Below, piece after piece: positions 55,011-63,131 of a stretch of 64,000 nucleotides of DNA. Origin of the DNA: Lachnospiraceae bacterium MD308 (lineage in GTDB: Bacteria > Bacillota > Clostridia > Lachnospirales > Lachnospiraceae); contig VIQU02000022.1 of NCBI GenBank assembly GCA_010206225.2, forward strand, positions 1 to 64,000, in the 5' to 3' direction. Numbering within the stretch: position 1 is the stretch's first letter; every line of letters begins with the position of its first letter. Position numbers and translations under genes: made by a program. The notes under the pieces were generated by a model, which was given only the letters and a program-made list of their open reading frames with translations, was not told the origin of the DNA and searched no databases.

Positions 55011-55662
55011 AATAAAAACAATAAGAGAAATATTATCTTCTTATGATGAAATATCAAATATCAGTGATGATGGAAAGATTGTATTTTTTGAACTTTATAA
55101 TAATACTTATGGGTTACTATTCTTGCCTTTGACAGATCCTCTTAGTAGACCAATAATTTTTATTAAAGACGATGAGCAATATGACTATCCGCATATTATG
55201 CTGTCAGAGATACCTATAAATGGAGACAATTATCGTGCCTTATGCTTGTATGAGTCAGGTACTCAGATTGAGTATATAAAAACTTACGAGGAGAAACTGA
55301 TAGATGCAATAAATAGATTATTTGAACTCTTAAATTTATCTCCTTATGAAATTGAAAGAGAATTTCAGAATGAATTTCTGTTTTATTGGAATGCACAGGC
55401 AAAGGAAGAAGTAGATGTATATATACAGTCTAAAAAAACTTTTCATCGTATGAATGTGTATAGAAACAAAGACGGGATTTTTCGTTTTGTAAGTAGAAAA
55501 ATAGCTTTGAATGATAAAAGTAAATATATGCACGTTCCTAATTTGAATGTTTATTATATTTCGATAATAGACAATAGAGGAATATTCTTGATAAGTTCTG
55601 TTCTCAGGGCAGATAAGTTGGGATACACTGGTGTTCAAAAGGATATTCGTCTTTGCCGATAA
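55003..55662 (+). pseudogene. truncated Cap2 (E2-like part of a CBASS E1/E2 enzyme)
   Basis: A 219-codon frame starting with TTG at 55003 (GGGAG seven bases upstream) and overlapping the CD-NTase stop by eight bases. It resembles the N-terminal E2 domain of Cap2: beta strands up to YDYPHIMLSEIP, then ALCLYES with candidate active-site Cys81, then EEKLIDAINRLFELLNL and EFQNEFLFYW. The E1 (adenylating) domain that should follow is gone; the frame runs into IS30-like sequence at about 55640 and stops. cap3 and an effector gene are also absent. Confidence 0.65.
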
Positions 55663-55766
55663 CCTGAACAATAGTACTTTTGGTGGAGCCGTTAATGACT
55701 CTGGTAAGGATGATACGTCTTTTTTCCAAAGAAAATTGAGAAATGCATTTGAAAATTATCCATAAC
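55645..55766 (-). mobile_element. N-terminal scrap of an IS30-family transposase
   Basis: On the minus strand QFSLEKRRIILTRVINGSTK followed by STIVQVIGKDE matches the helix-turn-helix at the start of IS30-like transposases common in Lachnospiraceae. The rest of the element is missing. Its edge coincides with the point where cap2 is cut, so the element probably mediated that deletion. Confidence 0.6.
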
Positions 55767-56198
55767 ATATGTACTTGTATTCCGGCTGCTGGCGGGTATA
55801 CATAGTGTAAAATTAAATGTAACATTTGAAGTAGAAATAAGGGAAAGGCAGGCTAAAATTCATATTGTTTCCTTCAGAGTGGAAATAACCCTTTCGATTC
55901 AATAGCATAATTTGAATTTGGCACATATGTGTGCCAAATTGCCGAATGAAAAGATCTGGAATACGCTTGTGCAAAAAACGTAGGTTTTTTCTATTGAGGT
56001 ATTCTTGAGTATTGGATTCTCGCATCATCGTCTTATCCTTCAAAAATAAGAAATGAAGATCAAACAATTTTTAAGAAACACTTTTGGAGAAGATCAGAAC
56101 ATCGCTCTCTTATTTTTTAATAGAGAGTTGAATTGTCCCGAGCTGTTGAAACGAAATCAGGAAAGTTTAAGACATCGTATTTGGGATAACTATCGGGC
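55767..56198. other. degraded region without recognisable gene
   Basis: AT-rich sequence with no convincing start, ribosome site or family match on either strand. An 84-codon open frame on the minus strand (55813-56067) has no recognised domain and no ribosome site. This is most likely decayed defence or IS sequence. Confidence 0.4.
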
Positions 56199-56399
56199 TA
56201 TCTAAGTGTACTTGATGAATTTGGAAAGAAGCCCCATGAGCATCCTTCTATCGGAATTATTCTTTGCAAGGATATGAATAAAGTCTTTGTAGATTTTGTG
56301 GTTAAGGATTATACCAAGCCGATGGGTGTGGCAACTTATGAGACATCAAAGGACATGTTGGAGGAGCTGAAGAAAGTACTGCCAGTATTGATGATTTGA
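56199..56399 (+). pseudogene. C-terminal fragment of a DUF1016/YhcG-type PDDEXK nuclease
   Basis: Sixty-six codons ending in TGA: YLSVLDEFGKKPHEHPSIGI, then ILCKDMNKVFVDFVVKDYTK and PMGVATYE. The PSIGIILCK and KP(I/M)GV.TY blocks are signatures of the DUF1016 C-terminal domain (PF06250). The nuclease active site and everything before it are absent. Confidence 0.75.
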
Positions 56400-56531
56400 A
56401 AATCGGTGCAATGCACCGTATTTCCGAACGGATAGCAAGGGGATAAGAAAAAGAGATAAGAACTGTTGGTTAGAGGAAGGAACAATTATCTGACAATTTT
56501 CAAAAAACATCCTAAAATCTGTCCACACCCA

Positions 56532-56560
56532 TTGACTTCCCCACCCAAACCCGCTATTAT
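56532..56560 (+). promoter_or_regulatory. promoter directly ahead of a terminator
   Basis: TTGACT and TATTAT (extending to TATAAT) are spaced by 17 bases. Transcription would begin near 56567, only a few bases before the hairpin at 56575. Confidence 0.5.
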
Positions 56561-56574
56561 AATTATACATCAAC

Positions 56575-56612
56575 GCGGTGCAGGGAAACTCTCCCCGCAC
56601 CGCTCTTTTTTC
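56575..56612 (+). terminator. strong terminator / attenuator at the right end of the island
   Basis: GCGGTGC pairs with GCACCGC, with an inner GGGA/TCCC pairing, then a long T run. It separates the island from the downstream two-component operon. Confidence 0.8.
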
Positions 56613-56769
56613 CAGATGCGATGCTGGTGATTTGACACCGGAATAATTCAAAAGAGTAGTATTTTGTTCTGTAATAACTTTGCAACAACTGTATTTTATG
56701 ATATGGCTGTAAAATGAGATCGGGAGCCGGCACGGATTGCCGCACCGTTATGAGAAAGGGGCAAAGATT

Positions 56770-57378
56770 ATGAACAGAAAATGGAAAAGGTACAGAGTAT
56801 TGTTGATCGCTGCCGGGATGGCAGTATGTATGACGGCAGGACTGGCGATGGGAATAAGCTGGTCAAGAAGCCGCACGGAAAAGATGGTTACGCAGGCTGC
56901 GGATAAAGAGTTTGCGGTCACCCAGCAGAAGGGAGAGGACGCGGAGGATGAACCCGCTCCGCTGTATTTTTCGGTAGACGCACAGCAAAAAATGCTGTAT
57001 AAAGATGCGGTTGCCGATGAGGAGATTGTAAAAGAGGTGTGCAGTAAGTTTGATGCTGACTTTGATACCGTCCGGATGAAAGACGTCACACGGGAAATGC
57101 GGGATTACGAGGAGGCACTGTGGCTTCGGAAAAACATGGGAGAGTGTGCTTTGCTTGACGAAGAAGCGGACGAAAAGAATGCGGTGCGTGAGATATCTTC
57201 TCTGGAGATCTATATCTGCGAGATCTACGCTTTTGGGGAGGGGAAGGCTGTGATTGAGGGTATGTGCAAGGAGTTTGGAATCAACCCCAAAGGTGCGGTC
57301 ATCTCTGATCTGACACCAGAGCAGTTGGCGCAGATTGGCGAAGAGGCGTATATGACCTCCGATCATCCAAAGGAGTGA
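56770..57378 (+). CDS. membrane-anchored protein of unknown function, linked to a two-component system
   Basis: A 202-aa protein with a basic N-terminus and one hydrophobic segment (about residues 8-30, LLIAAGMAVCMTAGLAMG), probably an uncleaved anchor with the rest outside the cell. The outer part is acidic and helical (EEIVKEVCSKFDADFDTVRMKDVTREM). No recognised domain. AAAGGGG lies eight bases before ATG 56770. It ends six bases before the response regulator, whose ribosome site overlaps its stop, so it probably senses for, or is controlled by, that system. Confidence 0.6.
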   Translation: MNRKWKRYRVLLIAAGMAVCMTAGLAMGISWSRSRTEKMVTQAADKEFAVTQQKGEDAEDEPAPLYFSVDAQQKMLYKDAVADEEIVKEVCSKFDADFDTVRMKDVTREMRDYEEALWLRKNMGECALLDEEADEKNAVREISSLEIYICEIYAFGEGKAVIEGMCKEFGINPKGAVISDLTPEQLAQIGEEAYMTSDHPKE

Positions 57379-57384
57379 CCGATC

Positions 57385-58044
57385 GTGGCAGATATATTGA
57401 TCATTGAAGACGATAAAAAGATAAATGAACTGATCCGCAGAACCCTGTCTATGACAGGACATCAGGGGCTTACGGCTTTTTCAGGCCGGGAGGCCCTTTT
57501 GTCGCTTGAACAGAAAAGAGCCGATCTGATTCTGCTGGATATCGGGCTTCCGGATATGGACGGATTTTCGCTGATGCGGTGGCTGTCTGAAGATTACGGA
57601 GACATCCCTGTGATCTGTGTGACGGCGCGGGACGAAGTGGCGGACAGGGTGAAGGGGCTTGTGGGAGGGGCAGAGGATTATATCGTAAAGCCCTTTGCCA
57701 TGGAAGAACTTCTCGCCAGAGTCCAAGTAGTGCTGCGGCGTTTTCACAAGGAGCAGAATATCTATGTGATCCGGGATGTGGAAGTGAACCTGGCGGCGGG
57801 CACTGCGGCGAGAGGCGGGAGGGCTGTGGAGCTTACGAACCGGGAGTTTGAACTTTTAAAGATTCTTTTGATTAACAAGAATATTGCTCTTTCACGGGAA
57901 CGTCTGCTTGACCTTGCGTGGGGAATGGATTATTACGGGGATGACAGGACAGTGGATGTGCATATCCGAAGGCTTAGACAAAAATTAGGGCTGGAAAAGG
58001 ATATTAAGACGGTTTTTAAATACGGATACCGATTGGAGATATAG
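57385..58044 (+). CDS. OmpR/PhoB-family response regulator
   Basis: A 219-aa DNA-binding response regulator. The receiver domain has the acidic pair Glu8-Asp9/Asp10, the phospho-acceptor Asp52 in LLDIGLPDMDG, and VKPF near residue 101. The C-terminal winged helix (ELTNREFELLKILLINKNIALSRERLL ... VDVHIRRLRQKL) is of the OmpR type. The start is GTG 57385 with AAGGAG overlapping the previous stop codon. The cognate kinase follows after one base. Targets unknown. Confidence 0.93.
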   Translation: MADILIIEDDKKINELIRRTLSMTGHQGLTAFSGREALLSLEQKRADLILLDIGLPDMDGFSLMRWLSEDYGDIPVICVTARDEVADRVKGLVGGAEDYIVKPFAMEELLARVQVVLRRFHKEQNIYVIRDVEVNLAAGTAARGGRAVELTNREFELLKILLINKNIALSRERLLDLAWGMDYYGDDRTVDVHIRRLRQKLGLEKDIKTVFKYGYRLEI

Positions 58045-58045
58045 G

Positions 58046-59158
58046 ATGCAGATCTGGAAGAAAAATTTTTTGACCATCTATGCATTATTCTTGGTTGTTA
58101 TCTGCGGGGGGCTTCTGCTGCTGGATGGCTATATTTCGCAGAATGAACTAAAGCAGTGGGTGGAGCATGGGAAAAGAAGCGAAAAAAGTTTACTTTACCT
58201 TGCGGCCGGACTTAAGGATGGAGAAGTCAGCCGCATGAGCATGAATCTGGAGGATGCGGCAAAATGATATCAGAAATCAGGTGTGCAGGTCCGGATACGG
58301 ATGAATTCATACGTTGTGACAGATTATTATCCGGAGGGGCTTGAGAGCGAAAAGACTGTGGATATTAAAATGATGGAAGGCGGACGTTTTCTGATCATAA
58401 GAGAGAAGAAGGAAGTGGGTGGAGATGTCATAGAGGTAAACTATGCAGAAAGCCTTACGGAATTAACACGGCTTCAGACAAGAAGAATGTGGATCTTTTG
58501 TACTGCGGGCCTGCTGTTTTCGGCAGGCATCGGCATTTTTCTATATTATATGATGCGGCGGATTAACCGTCCGGTGAACCAGATTGCCCATGAGCTTCGG
58601 ACACCCCTTACGGGAATCCGGGGATATGCAGAATATCTTATGATGGGTAAGCTGACAAAAGAGGATTGCTTCTTTGCCGCAAAGCAGATTGTGGACAGTG
58701 CGAAGAGTCTGGAAAGCATTACAGAAAAACTGCTGATCATGGGAAACGTGAGGGAAGGCGCGCTCCAGATTGATCGGATAGACGTAAGGAGACTTCTTAG
58801 CGGACTTGAAGACAAGTACCCGGATATAGAGACAGACTGCCGGATCAATTATTTGAATGGAGATGAGACGCTTGTAAAGTGTCTGTTAGAAAACCTGACC
58901 GCAAATGCAAAGAACGCCGGATGTCGGGTGAGGATCACGGTGGATGAAAGGGAAATCCGTGTCTGGAATGACGGAGAACCGATGGACGAAAAACTTATAA
59001 AAGCAGTTAATAAAGGACAGGAACTGACGGACAGACGTGCGGGGAAACATGGCTATGGTATTCAAGTGTGCCGGGAGATTGCGGCGGTACATGGGTGGAA
59101 AATGCGCTATATATCGACGGAAAAGGAAGGTACGACGGCGATATGCAGATTCGGATAG
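58046..59158 (+). pseudogene. sensor histidine kinase interrupted by an in-frame TGA
   Basis: A 370-codon kinase in one frame broken by TGA at 58265-58267. Before the stop: a membrane helix (residues 7-28) and the start of the sensor domain. After it, in the same frame: the rest of the sensor, a second helix (IFCTAGLLFSAGIGIFLYY), the H box HELRTPLTG with His182, the N box ENLTANAKNAG and the G box GKHGYGIQVCREIA. Nothing else is damaged, and CGA to TGA is one transition. It may be a young pseudogene, a sequencing error, or be rescued by readthrough or restart at 58283 or 58295. Cotranscribed with the response regulator. Confidence 0.82.
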
Positions 59159-59167
59159 ATGTGCGGT

Positions 59168-59195
59168 TTGAATTGCTTCTTTTTTGTGATATACT
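59168..59195 (+). promoter_or_regulatory. promoter of the cobalamin operon
   Basis: TTGAAT and TATACT are spaced by 16 bases, 29 bases before cbiD. The gap is too short for a cobalamin riboswitch, and none is visible. Confidence 0.45.
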
Positions 59196-59224
59196 TTTAA
59201 AACAGAGTAAAGGGGTAGGTGGGA

Positions 59225-60412
59225 ATGGAAGGACAAAGAATGTGCAGTCAGAGCTTAAGACGGGGATACACCACCGGAACATGCGCCCAGGCGGCGACAA
59301 AGGCCGCTATGCTGCTGCTGTTTGGAATCAGTAAGGCAGACGAGCTGACAGACGTGCGGGTGGAGCTCCCAAAAGGAGAAAGACTCAATCTGGAAATCAG
59401 AGACATTAAAATAGAATATAAAGAAACGGAGAAGTTTCCACATACTGTTTCCTGCGCTGTGAAGAAGGATAGCGGAGACGATCCCGATATTACAGACGGT
59501 ATTTTTGTATACAGTAAAGTGAGACGCATGGTCAGTAGCGGAGAGGGGAGAGTTATCAGGCTGGACGGAGGAAGAGGGATTGGCAGAGTGACGAGACCGG
59601 GACTGGATCAGCCGGTGGGCGCCGCGGCGATCAACCGTATTCCGCGGCAGATGATTACCAGAGAAGCGGAAGCTATCTGCGAGGAGATCGGATATGAAGG
59701 AGAAATTGATATTGAACTATCTGTCCCTGACGGGGAGGAACTTGCGAAGAAGACTTTCAATCCGAGGCTTGGTGTGGAGGGAGGTCTTTCTATACTTGGG
59801 ACAAGTGGAATTGTAGAGCCTATGAGTGAACAGGCGATTTTAGACACGATTTATCTGGATATGAAGGTGAAGATTAAAGGACAGAAGTCAGGAAAGAAGA
59901 TTCTTATTATGGCGCCGGGAAATTACGGGTTGGAATTTTTAAAGGAAGCGTACGGGATAGAAGAGGATGAGGTTGTCAAGTGCAGTAATTTTATTGGGCA
60001 GTCCATTGATATGGCAAAGGAGCTTCAGTGTGACGCGCTGTTACTTGCAGGACATATCGGGAAATTGGTGAAAGTAGCCGGGGGAATTATGAATACCCAT
60101 TCCAGATGGGCGGACAGCCGGATGGAACTTCTGGCAGCAGGAGCGCTCAGGGCAGGGTTCTCGGCAGAAAAATCGAGAGAACTTTTAGAGTGTGCGACGG
60201 CAGACGATGCACTTTCACGGTGTACGAAAGAGGAACAGGAGTCTCTCATGTATCAGGTTATGGAGAAGATACAGGAGTATTTGAGGATGCGCGCCGGAGA
60301 AGAGATGTTGATAGAAGCCGTGATATTTTCAAAAGTGTACGGCATCCTTGGAAAGACAAGCCGGGCAGATGAGATAGCGGCTGCGAAATTCCGGGAGTGT
60401 GACGGGAATTAA
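59225..60412 (+). CDS. cbiD: cobalt-precorrin-5B C1-methyltransferase
   Basis: A 395-aa enzyme of the anaerobic (early cobalt) cobalamin route that methylates C1 of the corrin ring. RRGYTTGTCAQAATKAAM at residues 14-31 is the family signature. GGRGIGRVTRPGLDQPVGAAAINRIPR and the GTSGIVEPMSEQA block near residue 196 are also conserved. Length normal. The ATG at 59225 follows AAAGGGGTAGG; a GTG at 59219 is the alternative. First gene of cbiD-cobI-4hbD-cobM-cbiG. Confidence 0.95.
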   Translation: MEGQRMCSQSLRRGYTTGTCAQAATKAAMLLLFGISKADELTDVRVELPKGERLNLEIRDIKIEYKETEKFPHTVSCAVKKDSGDDPDITDGIFVYSKVRRMVSSGEGRVIRLDGGRGIGRVTRPGLDQPVGAAAINRIPRQMITREAEAICEEIGYEGEIDIELSVPDGEELAKKTFNPRLGVEGGLSILGTSGIVEPMSEQAILDTIYLDMKVKIKGQKSGKKILIMAPGNYGLEFLKEAYGIEEDEVVKCSNFIGQSIDMAKELQCDALLLAGHIGKLVKVAGGIMNTHSRWADSRMELLAAGALRAGFSAEKSRELLECATADDALSRCTKEEQESLMYQVMEKIQEYLRMRAGEEMLIEAVIFSKVYGILGKTSRADEIAAAKFRECDGN

Positions 60413-60435
60413 AAAAATGAGAGGAGAAGATGATA

Positions 60436-61167
60436 ATGGATGGGAAATTATATGGAATCGGGGTCGGTCCCGGTGATCCAGAGCTTCTTACCATAAAAGC
60501 GCTGCGTCTGATCAAGGAGTGCGATGTCATTGCAGTTCCGGGGAGGAGCCCGCAGGATACGGTTGCTTATAAAATTGTCGATGGGATCTATCCAGAGATT
60601 GAGAAAAAGGAGCTTTTAGGGATACATATGCCCATGACGAAGGATAAAGCCGTTTTGAAAACGAGCCATGAGAAAGGAGCAGACAGGCTTTGCGAAGAGC
60701 TTGATCGGGGAAAGAACGTTGCATTTCTCACATTAGGCGATCCGACGATTTATTCTACGTATATTTATCTGCATGAGGAGGTAAAAAGAAAGGGGTATCC
60801 TGTGGAGATTGTGAGCGGTATTCCATCATTCTGTGCGGCGGCGGCAAAGCTTAACATGAGTATTGCTATGGGCGCGCAGCAGCTTCATATTATTCCTGCT
60901 GTCTATCAGGTGAAGGAGGGATTGGAGCTTTCGGGAACAAAGGTACTGATGAAGGCTGGGCGAAGGCTTTCTGAAGTGAAGGAACAGCTGGAGACAGAGC
61001 AGAAGCTTTCCGATGTGAAGGGACAGCCAAAAGACTGCACGGAGCAGGTTTTTATGGTGGAAAACTGCGGGATGGAAGAGGAACGAATATGCCGGGGGGC
61101 GGAGCAGATGCCGGAAACGGCGGGGTATTATACATTAGTAATTGTGAAAGAAGAGGAATGGTTATGA
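60436..61167 (+). CDS. cobI: precorrin-2 / cobalt-factor-II C20-methyltransferase
   Basis: A 243-aa SAM-dependent tetrapyrrole methylase (CobI/CbiL). The N-terminal GIGVGPGDPELLTIKALRLI loop and the LTLGDPTIYSTY block near residue 97 are typical, and SGIPSFCAAAAKLN near 127 matches CbiL. With cbiD and cbiG around it, the cobalt-containing substrate is expected. GAGGAG is nine bases before ATG 60436, better than the ATG at 60430. Its stop overlaps the next ATG by four bases. A Glu/Lys/Gln-rich insertion sits near residues 180-200. Confidence 0.93.
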   Translation: MDGKLYGIGVGPGDPELLTIKALRLIKECDVIAVPGRSPQDTVAYKIVDGIYPEIEKKELLGIHMPMTKDKAVLKTSHEKGADRLCEELDRGKNVAFLTLGDPTIYSTYIYLHEEVKRKGYPVEIVSGIPSFCAAAAKLNMSIAMGAQQLHIIPAVYQVKEGLELSGTKVLMKAGRRLSEVKEQLETEQKLSDVKGQPKDCTEQVFMVENCGMEEERICRGAEQMPETAGYYTLVIVKEEEWL

Positions 61168-62279
61168 AATTATTTCAGCAGAAAACAACAGTACACAAAT
61201 TTAAGAGCGCCGGGGAATTCACAGAACAGTACGGCATTGGAAAAGGGGACTTTATTCTGGCGAGCAAAAGTATCTATGAGGCTTATTTTGCGCCGCAAAA
61301 GCTTGAAGCACATGTGGAGTATAAGAACAAATACGGGGCAGGAGAGCCGACCGATGTGATGATCGATGCACTTCTGGCGGATTTCAGGCGGACAGAGTGC
61401 AGGCGGATCATTGCCATCGGAGGCGGAGCTGTGATCGATATGGCAAAGATACTGGTGCTTGCGGGCGATTATAGCACAGAGCAGATATTTAAAAGAGAAG
61501 TGCCGTTAGCAAAAGAAAGGACGCTGATCGCAGTACCTACAACCTGCGGTGCAGGTTCAGAGGTTTCTAACGTATCGATCACAGAGCTTACGAGTATCCA
61601 CAGCAAGCTGGGACTGGCATCGGATGAGATCTATGCGGATGAGGCGGTGTTGATCCCAGAATTGTTAAGCAAGCTTCCTTATGACTTTTTTGCAACAAGC
61701 GCTATTGATGCATTTATCCATGCGATTGAGTCTTATGTGTCGCCGAGGAGCAATCTGTATACAGAGATGTTCAGCATGGAAGCGATGCAGATGATTATAC
61801 AGGGATTTAAGAAGATCATTGAAAAAGGAGCAGATTACCGGATGGAACTTCTGGACGAATTCCTGACAGCCAGCAATCTGGCGGGGATTGCTTTCGGAAA
61901 TGCAGGAACAGGGGCGGTCCACGCGATGTCTTATCCTTTGAGCGGCGTGTATCATGTGACGCACGGAGAGGCGAATTATCAATTTTTGACAGCAGTGTTT
62001 GCTTCCTATCAGAGAATGAACCCAGATGGCAAGCTTAAGAAGCTGAATCAGTTTCTTGGAGGACTTCTTGATTGTCCGGAAACAGAGGTCTACAAGCAGC
62101 TTGAGGGAATTCTTGACAAGATCATATCCAGAAAGAAGCTTCGGGAGTATGGGATGAAGGAAGATGAGATTCAAAGCTTTGCGGAGAGCGTAGAAGAAAG
62201 TCAGCAGAGACTGCTGGATCAGAGCTATGTGAAGATGACGGCGGCTCAGATGGCAGAAATATACCGGCAGCTGTATTAG
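61164..62279 (+). CDS. 4-hydroxybutyrate dehydrogenase-like iron-type alcohol dehydrogenase
   Basis: A 371-aa group III (iron-dependent) alcohol dehydrogenase. It is the size of the Clostridium kluyveri 4-hydroxybutyrate dehydrogenase and resembles it closely: GKGDFIL near residue 26, IIAIGGGAVIDMAKIL near 87, VPTTCGAGSEVSNVSI near 127, metal-binding TSAIDAFIHAIESYVSP, NAGTGAVHAMSYPLSG, HVTHGEANY, and REYGMKEDEI near the end. It would interconvert 4-hydroxybutyrate and succinic semialdehyde. Its ATG overlaps the cobI stop, so it is truly part of the corrin operon, where it has no known job. Confidence 0.82.
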   Translation: MKLFQQKTTVHKFKSAGEFTEQYGIGKGDFILASKSIYEAYFAPQKLEAHVEYKNKYGAGEPTDVMIDALLADFRRTECRRIIAIGGGAVIDMAKILVLAGDYSTEQIFKREVPLAKERTLIAVPTTCGAGSEVSNVSITELTSIHSKLGLASDEIYADEAVLIPELLSKLPYDFFATSAIDAFIHAIESYVSPRSNLYTEMFSMEAMQMIIQGFKKIIEKGADYRMELLDEFLTASNLAGIAFGNAGTGAVHAMSYPLSGVYHVTHGEANYQFLTAVFASYQRMNPDGKLKKLNQFLGGLLDCPETEVYKQLEGILDKIISRKKLREYGMKEDEIQSFAESVEESQQRLLDQSYVKMTAAQMAEIYRQLY

Positions 62280-62357
62280 GATTGCGGAAGTGCGGAACAA
62301 TCCATAGGATTAGGGAAATTTACAGATGGAGCATGAAACGGTATCTAAGGAGGAGTT

Positions 62358-63131
62358 ATGGTACATTTTGTAGGAGCGGGACCGGGGGCGCCGGATCTGA
62401 TCACAGTTCGGGGGCAGAGACTTTTGAGCGAAGCCGACGTGGTGATCTATGCAGGTTCGCTGGTGAATCCTAAGCTTTTAGAACATGTGAAAAAGGAATG
62501 TGATATCTATAACAGCGCCCGCATGACGCTGGAGGAAGTTATTGCAGTTATGGAAAATGCGGAGAAAGCGGAACTTACGACTGTGCGGCTGCATACGGGC
62601 GATCCGAGTATTTACGGAGCGGTCAGAGAGCAGATGGATCTTCTTGATAACAGAGGAATTCCTTATGATTCCTGTCCGGGAGTCAGTTCTTTTTGCGGAG
62701 CGGCAGCGGCGCTCAATCTGGAGTATACTCTGCCCGGCATCAGTCAGAGTGTAGTGATCACGCGGATAGAGGGGCGGACTCCGGTTCCTGATAAGGAGAG
62801 GATAGAAGACTTTGCAGGGCACGGCGCGACGATGGTGTTGTTCTTAAGTACGGGACTTCTTGGAGAACTTTCTGAAAAGCTTTGCATGGGCGGTTATAAG
62901 AAAGATACCCCGGCGGCAATCGTATATAAAGCGACATGGCCGGAGGAAGAGGCTTATATCTGCACAGTGGGGACGCTGGAGATAACAGCGAAGAAGCATA
63001 ACATCACAAAGACGGCTCTGATCATTGTAGGAAATGTTGTTCTTCCTGACAGTTATGACCGGTCCAAATTATATCATCCGGAATTTACAACAGAGTTCCG
63101 CAGAGGAAGGAAAGGGGCGGAAAAATCTTGA
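62358..63131 (+). CDS. cobM: precorrin-4 / cobalt-precorrin-4 C11-methyltransferase
   Basis: A 257-aa tetrapyrrole methylase (CobM/CbiF) that methylates C11. The N-terminal VHFVGAGPGAPDLITVRGQRLL loop, the VIYAGSLVNP block near residue 34, HTGDPSIYGA near 93 and CPGVSSFCGAAAALNLEYTLPG near 114 are all characteristic. AAGGAGG lies before the ATG. Its stop overlaps the start of cbiG. Confidence 0.95.
   Translation: MVHFVGAGPGAPDLITVRGQRLLSEADVVIYAGSLVNPKLLEHVKKECDIYNSARMTLEEVIAVMENAEKAELTTVRLHTGDPSIYGAVREQMDLLDNRGIPYDSCPGVSSFCGAAAALNLEYTLPGISQSVVITRIEGRTPVPDKERIEDFAGHGATMVLFLSTGLLGELSEKLCMGGYKKDTPAAIVYKATWPEEEAYICTVGTLEITAKKHNITKTALIIVGNVVLPDSYDRSKLYHPEFTTEFRRGRKGAEKS

Noticed and set aside
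55813-56067. An 84-codon minus-strand frame in the right part of the island
   Set aside because: No ribosome site and no recognisable domain; it lies in visibly decayed sequence.
59160-59224. A cobalamin riboswitch ahead of cbiD
   Set aside because: The gap between the kinase stop and cbiD is only about 65 bases and lacks the B12-box sequence.
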